NCBI GenBank assembly: GCA_017536895.1
Contig: JAFWCN010000017.1
Span: forward strand, 23,270 to 87,269
Source: Candidatus Saccharimonadota bacterium
GTDB taxonomy: Bacteria; Patescibacteriota; Saccharimonadia; Saccharimonadales; Saccharimonadaceae
Reading direction: 5' to 3'
Length of the DNA: 64,000 nt
In this document: in pieces, positions 38,408-46,328 of the stretch
Layout: each line of letters starts with the position of its first letter
How positions within the stretch are numbered: the stretch's first letter is position 1
Made by a program: the position numbers and the translations under genes
Notes under the pieces: generated by a model
Seen by the model: only the letters and a program-made list of their open reading frames with translations
Told to the model about the DNA's origin: nothing
Database searches by the model: none

Positions 38408-39509
38408 AAAGAGTGTGAAAAAATACATCTATTGGGGGCTATTTCTTGCATTCATTATCGGCTCCATCATTACTGGCGGTCCTTTTAATTTTATTGACCT
38501 CATTGTCGTTCGTCCTATAGTTAATATCCAATTCATGATTTTCAACCTTGTTCACGATTTTGGTATAGCTATCATCATCTTTGCCGTCCTTGTTAAACTC
38601 GTCATGTGGCCACTAACCAAAAAGCAGCTCAACCAAACTCGCCTCATCCGTAAAATTCAACCTGAACTCACCAAGATCAAGAAGAACTGCAAAGGCAACA
38701 AGCAAATGGAATCCCTCCAAACTATGGATCTCTATAAACGCTATAATGTTAAACCATTTGCTTCTATTATTACTCTACTAATTCAGCTCCCCATCTTTAT
38801 TGCTATTTTTTCCGCTATTCGCGTCATCGCTACCCCTCTTCCTCAAGATAATCTCATGAATCGCGCATATGATATCGTTGCCTATGAAGGCTCCGAAATC
38901 AAAACTCTCGAAGATAAACAATCGGCTTACCTCACCGACCTTACCAACCCAGACATCCCTGACGAAGAAAAGGCTCCTTATGATTTCTATCCTATGCTCT
39001 TTGGCACCATCAGATTAGATGTCAAAGCAAGCGATGTCCTTATGGGTAATTTCTCTTGGAGCGCACTCTTTATCCTTGCCTGTACAATTCTTGCTTCAGT
39101 TATCCAGTATTGGGCCACTAAACAACAAATGCCTTCCAAAAAATCCGAGAAGAAGAAGTCCTTCCGTGATATTCTAAAGGATGCCAAAGAAGGTAAAGAA
39201 GTTGACGAATCTGACATTAGTAGTATGACTACCGGCCAAATGGCTTATATGATGACTATTATGATGTTTATCATTATGTTTAATCTCAACGGGGCCCTAG
39301 CTTTCTACTACTTCCTCAGCAACATCATTACAGTCTTCCAACAAAGGATTATTCTCAAAAAAGTCGACGCCGAAATCGACGCCGCTACCGACAAAGCTAT
39401 ATTAAAAGAACTTAAAAACATCAAAGAGGCCGAAGTGGTCGAAAACAAAAAAACCGGAACAAAAATAACTCGCATCTCCGCTCGTGATACTAAAAAGAAA
39501 AGGAGATAA
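38400..39509 (+). CDS. yidC: Membrane protein insertase YidC/Oxa1
   Basis: 369 aa, the short form without the large periplasmic P1 domain. Hydrophobic helices near 15-32, 50-75, 120-142, 215-237 and 285-315; HDFGIAIIIFAVLVKLVMWPLTKKQ holds the conserved first helix with its intramembrane Arg equivalent nearby; the tail is basic. Cytoplasmic loops are unusually charged (EKKKSFRDILKDAKEGKEVDE). TATAAT (38387-38392) inside rnpA lies 7 nt before ATG, so it also has its own leaderless promoter. Confidence 0.93.
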   Translation: MDKKSVKKYIYWGLFLAFIIGSIITGGPFNFIDLIVVRPIVNIQFMIFNLVHDFGIAIIIFAVLVKLVMWPLTKKQLNQTRLIRKIQPELTKIKKNCKGNKQMESLQTMDLYKRYNVKPFASIITLLIQLPIFIAIFSAIRVIATPLPQDNLMNRAYDIVAYEGSEIKTLEDKQSAYLTDLTNPDIPDEEKAPYDFYPMLFGTIRLDVKASDVLMGNFSWSALFILACTILASVIQYWATKQQMPSKKSEKKKSFRDILKDAKEGKEVDESDISSMTTGQMAYMMTIMMFIIMFNLNGALAFYYFLSNIITVFQQRIILKKVDAEIDAATDKAILKELKNIKEAEVVENKKTGTKITRISARDTKKKRR

Positions 39510-39512
39510 ATT

Positions 39513-39968
39513 ATGAACAAAGACGAATCAATCAGATTTGCTGCACGCTACCTCGAAGATTTGCTTAGCTTCTTCGGTGTCAACGTGGCAGTCACATCAA
39601 CTATCGATGATGAGGTCATTCAACTATCAGTACCATCTACCTCGCTTAATTCCCTACTCATCGGCCGCAACGCCGACAATCTACGCGCTCTTCAGCATGT
39701 CGTGTCAATGGCCTTGGTTTCAAAAGATGCTGAAATAACCCGCGTAAATGTTGACGTCGCTAGCTATAAGCGTCAACGTGCCGACCGTATCGCCGAAAAA
39801 GCCGAAGGTTGGATTGCCAAAGTCCGCCGCACTGGCGAACCAATGGAAATCAACCTCAATGCTGCCGATCGTCGTGTCGTTCATAAAGTTGCGACAGATT
39901 ACTCAGATATCGAGACTCACAGCGAAGGCGAAGGTCGTGACCGCAAACTCATCATCTCTAAAATCTAA
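39513..39968 (+). CDS. jag: Jag/KhpB RNA-binding protein (KH + R3H)
   Basis: 151 aa. KH-like segment with LLIGRNADNLRALQHVVSMAL (about 50-70) and an R3H domain with VHKVATDYSDIETHSEGEGRDRKLIISKI at the C-terminus. The N-terminal Jag domain seen in longer forms is missing. Third gene of rnpA-yidC-jag; RBS AAGGAG. Confidence 0.92.
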   Translation: MNKDESIRFAARYLEDLLSFFGVNVAVTSTIDDEVIQLSVPSTSLNSLLIGRNADNLRALQHVVSMALVSKDAEITRVNVDVASYKRQRADRIAEKAEGWIAKVRRTGEPMEINLNAADRRVVHKVATDYSDIETHSEGEGRDRKLIISKI

Positions 39969-39976
39969 AAAATCAA

Positions 39977-40003
39977 AAAGGCTCCCCTTAGGGAGCTTTT
40001 TTA
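39977..40003 (+). terminator. Terminator after jag
   Basis: GCTCCC (39981-39986), loop CTTA, GGGAGC (39991-39996), then TTTTTT. The T-run reaches the rpmH stop codon. Confidence 0.85.
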
Positions 40004-40138
40004 AACAGATAATCGTGCACGACCTTTTAACCGTCGTCGAGCCAATACCTTACGACCATTTTTCGAAGCATTTCGCTTCATAAAACCATGTTCTACCTTG
40101 CGCTGCTTTTTGTGCGGCTGATATGTCCTCTTTGGCAT
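40001..40138 (-). CDS. rpmH: 50S ribosomal protein L34
   Basis: 45 aa: [20 protein letters not shown]..., the typical L34 pattern with [15 protein letters not shown]. Too short for many gene finders. It reads away from dnaA on the minus strand and converges with jag. In most bacteria rpmH leads an rpmH-rnpA-yidC-jag run in one direction; here it is detached, with rnpA-yidC-jag on the other strand. Confidence 0.96.
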   Translation of the reverse strand: MPKRTYQPHKKQRKVEHGFMKRNASKNGRKVLARRRLKGRARLSV

Positions 40139-40368
40139 AATATTATTCCTTAAACTTTAAAATTTTTCAAATTCTTTTTATAGTATATCGCATTTTTCCA
40201 CATTTTTCAAGCAGTTTTCCACAAATTTTTAGGGGAACCTCAAAAGTGTGGAAAACCTTCAGTCTGTTTTCAAAAACCAATATTATAACATAAAAATTCC
40301 CTCAAAAACCTGTGGAAAACTCCTTTTTTCGTGTTATAATTAATACACAAAGGAGGTTCAACAAAAAA
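40139..40368. other. oriC: Candidate replication origin with four DnaA boxes
   Basis: 230 nt between rpmH and dnaA. Four identical 9-mers TTTTCCACA (one change from TTATCCACA): 40194-40202 and 40215-40223 on plus, 40247-40255 and 40311-40319 on minus. AT-rich stretches (40141-40193; 40276-40300) could unwind. dnaA promoter TGTTATAAT with TATAAT at 40335-40340. The location next to dnaA/rpmH is the canonical origin site. Confidence 0.8.
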
Positions 40369-41730
40369 ATGTATGACGTCTGGAAAAACGCCCTAGCTGA
40401 AATTGAGCAACAAATTTCCGCCGCTAATTTTTCAACTTGGTTCCAAGATACTTCACTAATATCAACCGCCAATGGCAATATAATCATCGGCGTCAAAAAT
40501 TCTTTTTTCGTGAAACAACTCCGCAATCGTTATCTAGACATCATCACAACTGCTCTCAAAAACAACAATATCACTATTAATACCATTGATTTTGAAGTCC
40601 AAGCCAAGGTCAAATCCAAAGTTCGTCCTCGCGAAGTTATTGCTGGCAAAGATCCCATCAAAGAACGCGTCAAAGCTATTCGTAATACTAATGACATGAA
40701 AAGCGTCTTATCTAACGGGCTAAATCAAAAATATACCCTTGATAATTTTGTAATCGGTAGCAATAACGACTTAGCCGTCTCCGCTGCTAAAAGCATCATA
40801 GCAGCCCCTGGCACACGGTATAACCCCTTTTTCCTCTACGGTGGACCAGGTCTCGGCAAAACTCACTTAGTTCAAGCTATTGGTAACGAACTCTTAAAAA
40901 AGGATCCTAATCTTAAAGTTTTTTACACTCCTATCTCTCACTTCTATTCTGATTTTATCGATGCCATCCAAAACGGCAAAGGTAAAGAATTCAACCGCAA
41001 ATTCCAAAAACTCGATGTCCTTATCATCGATGATTTCCAATTCATTGTCAATAAGGAAAAATCACAAGAAGAGTTTTTCAATATTTTCAACGACCTCTTC
41101 CTACTTAACAAACAAATCATCGTCACAAGCGATCGTCTTCCCTCTCAAATCAAAACCGTTGACGAATGCCTTGCCTCTCGTCTTACTTGGGCTGGTGCTT
41201 TCGATCTTCAACTTCCAAAATTCGAAGATAAATGCGCCATTCTTCGCGCCAAAGCCGATCTTATGGGTGCCGAAGTTGAACCCGAAGCAATCGAATATAT
41301 CGCCGAAAATGTTAATACTAATATTCGTGATCTCGAAGGTGAATTCTCTACTATACTCCTCATGTCGGAAGTTCGCGGCCTTACTCCACTCGAATTAATC
41401 GAAAACGGCTCTGTTTCCGTCAACAAAACCACCAAACTTCGTCCTACTTCCCCTAAACAGATTGTCGAAAAAGTTGCTAAGTACTACAACTTATCAGTCA
41501 AAGAGATGACTGGTAAATCCCGTATAGCTCACATCAAAACTGCTCGCCAAGTCGCAATGTTCCTTCTTTCTAACGAATTAAAACTTAGTACCAATAAAAT
41601 TGCCGCCGAGGTTGGTGTAAAAGATCACACCACCGTTATGCATGGTATTAAAAAGATAAAGCAAGACCTAAAACTTAATTTCACTCTTCGTGACCAAATC
41701 GAAGAAATTAAGGAGAAAATCTATGGCTAA
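40369..41730 (+). CDS. dnaA: Chromosomal replication initiator DnaA
   Basis: 453 aa from ATG 40369, with AAAGGAGGT 11 nt upstream. Domain I about 1-80 (VWKNALAEIEQQISAANFSTWF), short linker, AAA+ domain with Walker A GGPGLGKTHL, Walker B LIIDDFQF, sensor and arginine-finger regions, and DNA-binding domain IV ending with KDHTTVMHGIKKI. Binds the boxes in the flanking region and opens the origin. Confidence 0.98.
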   Translation: MYDVWKNALAEIEQQISAANFSTWFQDTSLISTANGNIIIGVKNSFFVKQLRNRYLDIITTALKNNNITINTIDFEVQAKVKSKVRPREVIAGKDPIKERVKAIRNTNDMKSVLSNGLNQKYTLDNFVIGSNNDLAVSAAKSIIAAPGTRYNPFFLYGGPGLGKTHLVQAIGNELLKKDPNLKVFYTPISHFYSDFIDAIQNGKGKEFNRKFQKLDVLIIDDFQFIVNKEKSQEEFFNIFNDLFLLNKQIIVTSDRLPSQIKTVDECLASRLTWAGAFDLQLPKFEDKCAILRAKADLMGAEVEPEAIEYIAENVNTNIRDLEGEFSTILLMSEVRGLTPLELIENGSVSVNKTTKLRPTSPKQIVEKVAKYYNLSVKEMTGKSRIAHIKTARQVAMFLLSNELKLSTNKIAAEVGVKDHTTVMHGIKKIKQDLKLNFTLRDQIEEIKEKIYG

Positions 41731-41971
41731 AATACTGGAAAACTTGTGCAAAACCAAGTGTAAATCTACTAGCAAAACTCGTGCAAATTTCTGTGCAAAG
41801 TTTTCATCTTTCACAAAAGCTGTGCACAACTCACCTTTTCCACTCACTTTTTCCAAGTTTTACACTAACTTTTTCACCATCTTTTCACCCCTATATCTAA
41901 TCAATTTTTTCCACTATTCCACAGACTCTACAATAACTACAACTAATAATTTAATAGAAAGGATTTAAAAA
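41731..41971. other. dnaA-dnaN intergenic region, possible second origin segment
   Basis: 241 nt with no supportable gene. It contains imperfect repeats TTGTGCAAA / CTGTGCAAA / TGTGCACAA and near-boxes TTTTCCACT (twice) and TTCCACAGA, then the AT-rich end AACTACAACTAATAATTTA. Bipartite origins flanking dnaA are known in Bacillus. dnaN RBS GAAAGGA precedes 41972. Confidence 0.5.
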
Positions 41972-43072
41972 ATGAAAATAAAAGTCACACAAGAAAAATT
42001 GAGCAAGGCTCTAAATAATGTTAGTCGAATAGCAATTGGAAAAGTCACTTTACCAATCCTCAACAATGTCCTTATTCGTGTAGACAATAAAAAAGTATCT
42101 CTTGTTACTACTAATCTAGATATGGCTATTATGGATTTTCTTCCAGTCTCAAGCTCTGAAGATGGAGTAGTCACCGTCCCAGCCAAACTCCTAGCTGAAT
42201 TTGTTAGCAATCTTCCAAAAGGAGAAAATATCGAAATAAGCTCAAAAGACACCAAGGTAGATATTAAAGCTGGTAAATACTCCTCCACTATTAATGGTAC
42301 ACTCGCTGATGATTTCCCAGAACTACCTGAAATTGAAGAGAAAAAGGCTGTAGTTTACAAAATAGGAGTAGATGAATTCAAAGCTAGTGTTGGTCAAGTT
42401 ATTATCGCAAGTAGTAACGATTTAACTCGCCCCGCCCTTACTGGTGTGTATTTTAATACTTACGATGGTAAACTCGCTATTGCCGCTACTGACGGCTATC
42501 GCTTAGCCGAAAAAATCATCATTGATAAGGTTGAGAGCGAAGTGAAAGCTATCGTTCCGTCTAGTTCTCTCCAAGAAGTACTCCGCTCCATCAGTGATGA
42601 TGTTGAGGAGGTTGAGATTTCCTTTAATGAGGATTTAGTTCGCTTCCGTCTTGGTGAAGTTGAAATCATTTCTAAACTTATCGATGCAAGCTATCCCGAT
42701 TATCAAAAGTTAATTCCTAAAGATAATGAAGTTAAAGTTACCCTAGATCGCGAAGAACTTATTCGTGTTACCAAGCTCGCCGCCCTCTTCGCTCGCTCGG
42801 TTGGCGGTTCCATTATTTGTGAAACTAAAACTCCAGATACTTTCCTGGTTAAATCAGTCGCCAACGAATTTGGTGAAAACGATTCTGAGATTAAGACAGT
42901 CGTTGAGAAAGATGGAAGAGTTAATTTTAATTCTCGTTTCCTAATTGATGCTCTTAATTCTTTAGAGAGTAAAGAAATCGAATTTGAGTTCTCAAATCGT
43001 GTTTCTCCTACACTTCTTCGTAATACTAAGGATAAAAAATACACCCATATTGTAATGCCACTGAATTCTTAA
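41972..43072 (+). CDS. dnaN: DNA polymerase III sliding clamp, beta subunit
   Basis: 366 aa, full length, three clamp domains (about 1-118, 125-245, 248-366). Motifs TLPILNNVLI, GVYFNTYDGKLAIAATDGYRLA and the C-terminal YTHIVMPLNS. Tethers the polymerase to DNA. The recF ATG follows the stop codon with no gap. Confidence 0.97.
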   Translation: MKIKVTQEKLSKALNNVSRIAIGKVTLPILNNVLIRVDNKKVSLVTTNLDMAIMDFLPVSSSEDGVVTVPAKLLAEFVSNLPKGENIEISSKDTKVDIKAGKYSSTINGTLADDFPELPEIEEKKAVVYKIGVDEFKASVGQVIIASSNDLTRPALTGVYFNTYDGKLAIAATDGYRLAEKIIIDKVESEVKAIVPSSSLQEVLRSISDDVEEVEISFNEDLVRFRLGEVEIISKLIDASYPDYQKLIPKDNEVKVTLDREELIRVTKLAALFARSVGGSIICETKTPDTFLVKSVANEFGENDSEIKTVVEKDGRVNFNSRFLIDALNSLESKEIEFEFSNRVSPTLLRNTKDKKYTHIVMPLNS

Positions 43073-44086
43073 ATGATTATCAAATCTATTAAACTTACTA
43101 ATTTTCGCAATCACCACAGTTATCAACTAAACTGTGATGAAAAAACCTCCCTAATCTTAGGTAGTAATGGGTGGGGTAAAACTTCAATTCTTGAAGCTAT
43201 CTATATTTTGACACGTGGTAAAAGCTTTCGAGCTACCGACCCCGAAATAATTAATCGGGACTCCGATTATTATCGTATTGAACTTGAATACACCAGTGGA
43301 GAAACTACAACTGCAACCTACGACGGCAAAACCAAAACATTCCTCATCCTAGATAAAAAACAAAAACGTCTTCCTAAAAAGCATAAATATCCGGTTGTTT
43401 TGTTTCTTCCCTCTGATTTAAACCTTATCAGTCATTCACCTGGTCGTCGCCGTGATTATTTTGATCGTATTTTCACCGAATTTGATGAAAAATACTCTAC
43501 TAGCCTTACAAAATACAACAAAGCCTTAAAACAACGCAATGAACTCCTCAAGAAAGATTACCTCACTAAGGATACTCTTTTCTCTTGGAATATCATGTTA
43601 GCTAAATATGGTTCCGACCTCCATCATTATCGCCTAATATTCATTGAAGAAATAAATCAAAAACTAACCCTCACCTATCGCTCTATTGCTGAAAATAATG
43701 ACAAGATAACCATTGATTACAAATCAGAGGCAAGGGAGTCTGAGCAAAAATATCTTACAAAACTAGAAACAAATTTTGAACGCGACCACTATCTTGGTCA
43801 CACCACATTTGGAATTCACCGCGACGATTATATTTTCAATTTTAACAATAAACCCGCCGATGGCTCTGCCTCACGTGGTGAAACCCGCTCCATTATTCTT
43901 GCTCTCAAATTTATCGAAGCAGACTTGATTTATCAAAAACTCCATCAAAAACCAATCATCTTGTTAGATGATGTCTTTTCAGAACTAGATGAAACTCGTC
44001 GTCGTTGTCTCATCAAAAATTTCAAGGATAATCAGGTTATAATTACTAGTGTAGAAGGGAGAAACGATAAAAATGATAGAAATTGA
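43073..44086 (+). CDS. recF: DNA replication/repair protein RecF
   Basis: 337 aa. MIIKSIKLTNFRNHHSYQL, Walker A LGSNGWGKTSILEAIY, signature SASRGETRSIILALKF and Walker B PIILLDDVFSELDE. SMC-like ATPase that helps load RecA at gaps. Overlaps the next gene by 14 nt. Slightly shorter than the usual 355-370. Confidence 0.96.
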   Translation: MIIKSIKLTNFRNHHSYQLNCDEKTSLILGSNGWGKTSILEAIYILTRGKSFRATDPEIINRDSDYYRIELEYTSGETTTATYDGKTKTFLILDKKQKRLPKKHKYPVVLFLPSDLNLISHSPGRRRDYFDRIFTEFDEKYSTSLTKYNKALKQRNELLKKDYLTKDTLFSWNIMLAKYGSDLHHYRLIFIEEINQKLTLTYRSIAENNDKITIDYKSEARESEQKYLTKLETNFERDHYLGHTTFGIHRDDYIFNFNNKPADGSASRGETRSIILALKFIEADLIYQKLHQKPIILLDDVFSELDETRRRCLIKNFKDNQVIITSVEGRNDKNDRN

Positions 44087-45362
44087 AAAACTCATTCCCG
44101 GTGGACAAGCTCTCGCAACTTTAAAAGATGGCAAAAAAGCATTTTTTTGGAATGCTCTTCCAGGTGAAACGGTAGAATCGTATGATATCACAAAGAAAAA
44201 GTCCCGTTACATCGAAGCTGTTGCTACTAAAATAAGCAACCCATCTAGACACCGCATTAATCCAAAAGACGCTTGTTTTCTTTCAACTTCCCCTTGGCAA
44301 ATCATGAAATATGATTATGAACTGGAACAAAAAAGTGAACTCGTCATCGAAGTGTTTCGCGAACACCACATAGATATTGATAAGCCAAATATCCTTACTG
44401 ATAACAAAGAGTATCATTATCGTAATAAAATGGAATATGCTCTCTATTGGAATAATGATAAGAATATAATCGAACTGGCATTTCACGCCCGCGGTTCGCA
44501 TCGCAAGACTCCAATCACAAAATCAAGTATTGAACGTCCAGAGATTTTCCAAACTGCCAAAGAGATTATAAATATACTAAATGTTAATCACGAGGAAGCT
44601 CGTACTTATCAATCTTTACTTCTTCGTTGCAATCAAAAAGGTGAAGTTTCCGGCGGACTCTATGAAAACGGCAAGCCCCACCCAAAATTCAATAATCTAA
44701 AAGACCAAATACTCGGCCAAGAGTATTCTTACTCCCCTAACGGTTTCTTCCAAATCAACCTCCCCGTCTACGAAATGGCTTTAAAAGAAATCAAAAGCCA
44801 CATTAACACCGACAAAGTCCTCGACCTCTACTCTGGCGTCGGCACCATCGGCCTCTCCGTCGCAAAGGATAAACAACTCACTCTGGTCGAGTGTGATGGC
44901 TTCGCATTTGCCGAGATGGCGAAGAATATTAATAATGGATTTTTTGAATCTAGAAATGGTGTTGCTCGAGGGCTTCCGGAGGTTACGACCGAGGATGAGG
45001 GCGCGAGCCCTGTGACGACAGGAGCGAGCGACCCGTCCCGAGAGAACACCATTTTAGATTCAAACATGGTCCGAAATGGCAATATTTACGCCATCCTTGA
45101 TAAATCAGAAAATGTCACAAACTACATCACCCCCGACCAAACTGTAATTCTCGATCCTCCTCGCGCCGGTTGCGACAAGAAACTAATTGCCAAACTAAAC
45201 GAAATCAAACCACAAACCATCATTTATCTTTCTTGTAACCCCGCCACCCAGGCTCGCGATACCAAACTCCTCCTCGAAAATTACCAGATTAAAACCGTCA
45301 AAACCTTCAACTTCTTCCCTCGTACTCCTCACATTGAAAACTTAGTTGTGTTATCATTGTAG
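44073..45362 (+). CDS. 23S rRNA (uracil-5-)-methyltransferase, RlmD/RlmCD type, with palindromic insert
   Basis: 429 aa. SAM motif VLDLYSGVGTIGLSVA, PNGFFQINLPVYE, ILDPPRAGCDKKL and catalytic LSCNPATQARD place it in the TrmA/RlmD family, most like RlmCD. The cysteines that hold the iron-sulfur cluster in RlmD are mostly missing (only DACF remains), and the N-terminal TRAM domain is very short. Residues about 291-331 are an in-frame insert from the palindromic element at 44943-45064 (RGLPEVTTEDEGASPVTTGASDPSRE). It falls in the loop after NINNG, between strands of the Rossmann fold, so activity may survive. Confidence 0.86.
   Translation: MIEIEKLIPGGQALATLKDGKKAFFWNALPGETVESYDITKKKSRYIEAVATKISNPSRHRINPKDACFLSTSPWQIMKYDYELEQKSELVIEVFREHHIDIDKPNILTDNKEYHYRNKMEYALYWNNDKNIIELAFHARGSHRKTPITKSSIERPEIFQTAKEIINILNVNHEEARTYQSLLLRCNQKGEVSGGLYENGKPHPKFNNLKDQILGQEYSYSPNGFFQINLPVYEMALKEIKSHINTDKVLDLYSGVGTIGLSVAKDKQLTLVECDGFAFAEMAKNINNGFFESRNGVARGLPEVTTEDEGASPVTTGASDPSRENTILDSNMVRNGNIYAILDKSENVTNYITPDQTVILDPPRAGCDKKLIAKLNEIKPQTIIYLSCNPATQARDTKLLLENYQIKTVKTFNFFPRTPHIENLVVLSL
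44943..45064 (+). repeat. Palindromic element PE-1, in frame within the rRNA methyltransferase gene
   Basis: Left arm 44943-44963 and right arm 45045-45064 pair over 20 bp with one bulged G (the G after TCTA). The 81-nt core starts GCTCGAGGGC and ends GTCCCGAGAG, and includes hairpins GGGC-GCGA-GCCC and CCTGT-GACG-ACAGG. The core is nearly the same as PE-2 at 63378. Confidence 0.88.
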
Positions 45363-45363
45363 T

Positions 45364-46074
45364 ATGAACAAAAATCGTAAAATATTCATTATTATCAATT
45401 TATTCATTTTTATCACGATGGTTATTGCTGTCGCTTCAACTTTGATTTTTGGTGGTCGCGCCACTCGTCTTGATGCTGGCACTACTGCTGGAGCCGCTCA
45501 GTTAACTGATGGTGCATTCGGTGGTGTCAAAATACAGTACTGGCATCATATCGCTTCTTTCACGATTCTTAGCAATATTTTTCTTGGTATTGTCGCTTTA
45601 GTTTCCGCTATTATTGCTCTTAAACACCCAAAAAAACCTCTCTCATCTAAAGTTTCCACCTGGTATCTCGTTGCCGCCACCTCTGCTATGCTTACTTTCC
45701 TAGTAGTTATACTCTTCCTTGCTCCTATGCGCGCCATAAACGGTAAAAATTACTTCGATATGCTTCTTGAACAAATGTTTTTCCTGCATTTCTTAAATCC
45801 CATCCTCTCTGCCGTTTCGTTTATTTTCTTCTTTAATACTAAAGAAAATATTGGCTTAAAACCTCGCCTTTTGTCTATTCTCCCACCTGTCATTTATTCA
45901 TCTCCCTACATTTTTTGTGTTTGTATTATTAAATGTTGGCCAGATTTTTATGGTTTAACTTTTGGTGGTAAGTATTATCTAATCCCACTAGATTATCTTG
46001 TTGTTTGTGGAATGATGTTTGGAATTAGTAGTTTTCTCTCCGCACTCCACAACCGCTTCTCCAAACTAGAATAG
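45364..46074 (+). CDS. Hypothetical four- to six-helix membrane protein
   Basis: 236 aa from ATG 45364. A signal-like first helix (about 7-28), then a short outer segment (RATRLDAGTTAGAAQLTDG), and helices near 62-84, 98-122, 137-160, 167-190 and 200-220. No family recognised. -10-like TATCAT 6 nt before ATG. The tail ends with basic residues. Confidence 0.7.
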   Translation: MNKNRKIFIIINLFIFITMVIAVASTLIFGGRATRLDAGTTAGAAQLTDGAFGGVKIQYWHHIASFTILSNIFLGIVALVSAIIALKHPKKPLSSKVSTWYLVAATSAMLTFLVVILFLAPMRAINGKNYFDMLLEQMFFLHFLNPILSAVSFIFFFNTKENIGLKPRLLSILPPVIYSSPYIFCVCIIKCWPDFYGLTFGGKYYLIPLDYLVVCGMMFGISSFLSALHNRFSKLE

Positions 46075-46106
46075 TTTAGCTATTTACAACCCCATCAAAC
46101 TCGTGC

Positions 46107-46112
46107 TATAAT
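46107..46112 (+). promoter_or_regulatory. Promoter of the candidate structured RNA
   Basis: TGCTATAAT, extended -10 (TATAAT 46107-46112). The expected start, about 46119-46121, coincides with the first base of the long hairpin. No convincing -35. Confidence 0.65.
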
Positions 46113-46118
46113 TAAAAC

Positions 46119-46264
46119 GCAACATACATTTAATCAATGACGCTATATTTTAATAAAGTGTTTGTTATCCAAAGAAAACATGGCACCGTAAGGTCGTATG
46201 ACTCTTTGGATAGCAAATAGCGTTTGATTAGTTGTATGTTGCACCCCTTGCGGTGCCATTTTTA
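46119..46264 (+). ncRNA. Candidate structured RNA or switch-like leader
   Basis: About 146 nt. Closing stem GCAACATACA (46119-46128) with TGTATGTTGC (46233-46242), then CGCTAT (46141-46146) with ATAGCG (46217-46222), a one-sided bulge, TTTGTTATCCAAAGA (46161-46175) with TCTTTGGATAGCAAA (46203-46217), and an apical ACC-GTAA-GGT. A terminator-like GCACC...GGTGC-ATTTTT (46241-46263) follows. The apical 46180-46193 can also pair with 46246-46259, disrupting the terminator; a third related copy is at 46283. Shape is a long hairpin, vaguely 6S-like, but no known family is matched. Confidence 0.55.
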
Positions 46265-46328
46265 TGCATGCCTTTAGTAAATATGGCACCGTGAGGGGGT
46301 GAGGGCAAATAATAAGAGAGGTAAGCTT

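Noticed and set aside
41690..41968. 92-codon frame across the dnaA end and the dnaA-dnaN gap
   Set aside because: Low-complexity composition (Ser, Thr, Phe), starts inside dnaA, and coincides with origin-like repeats.
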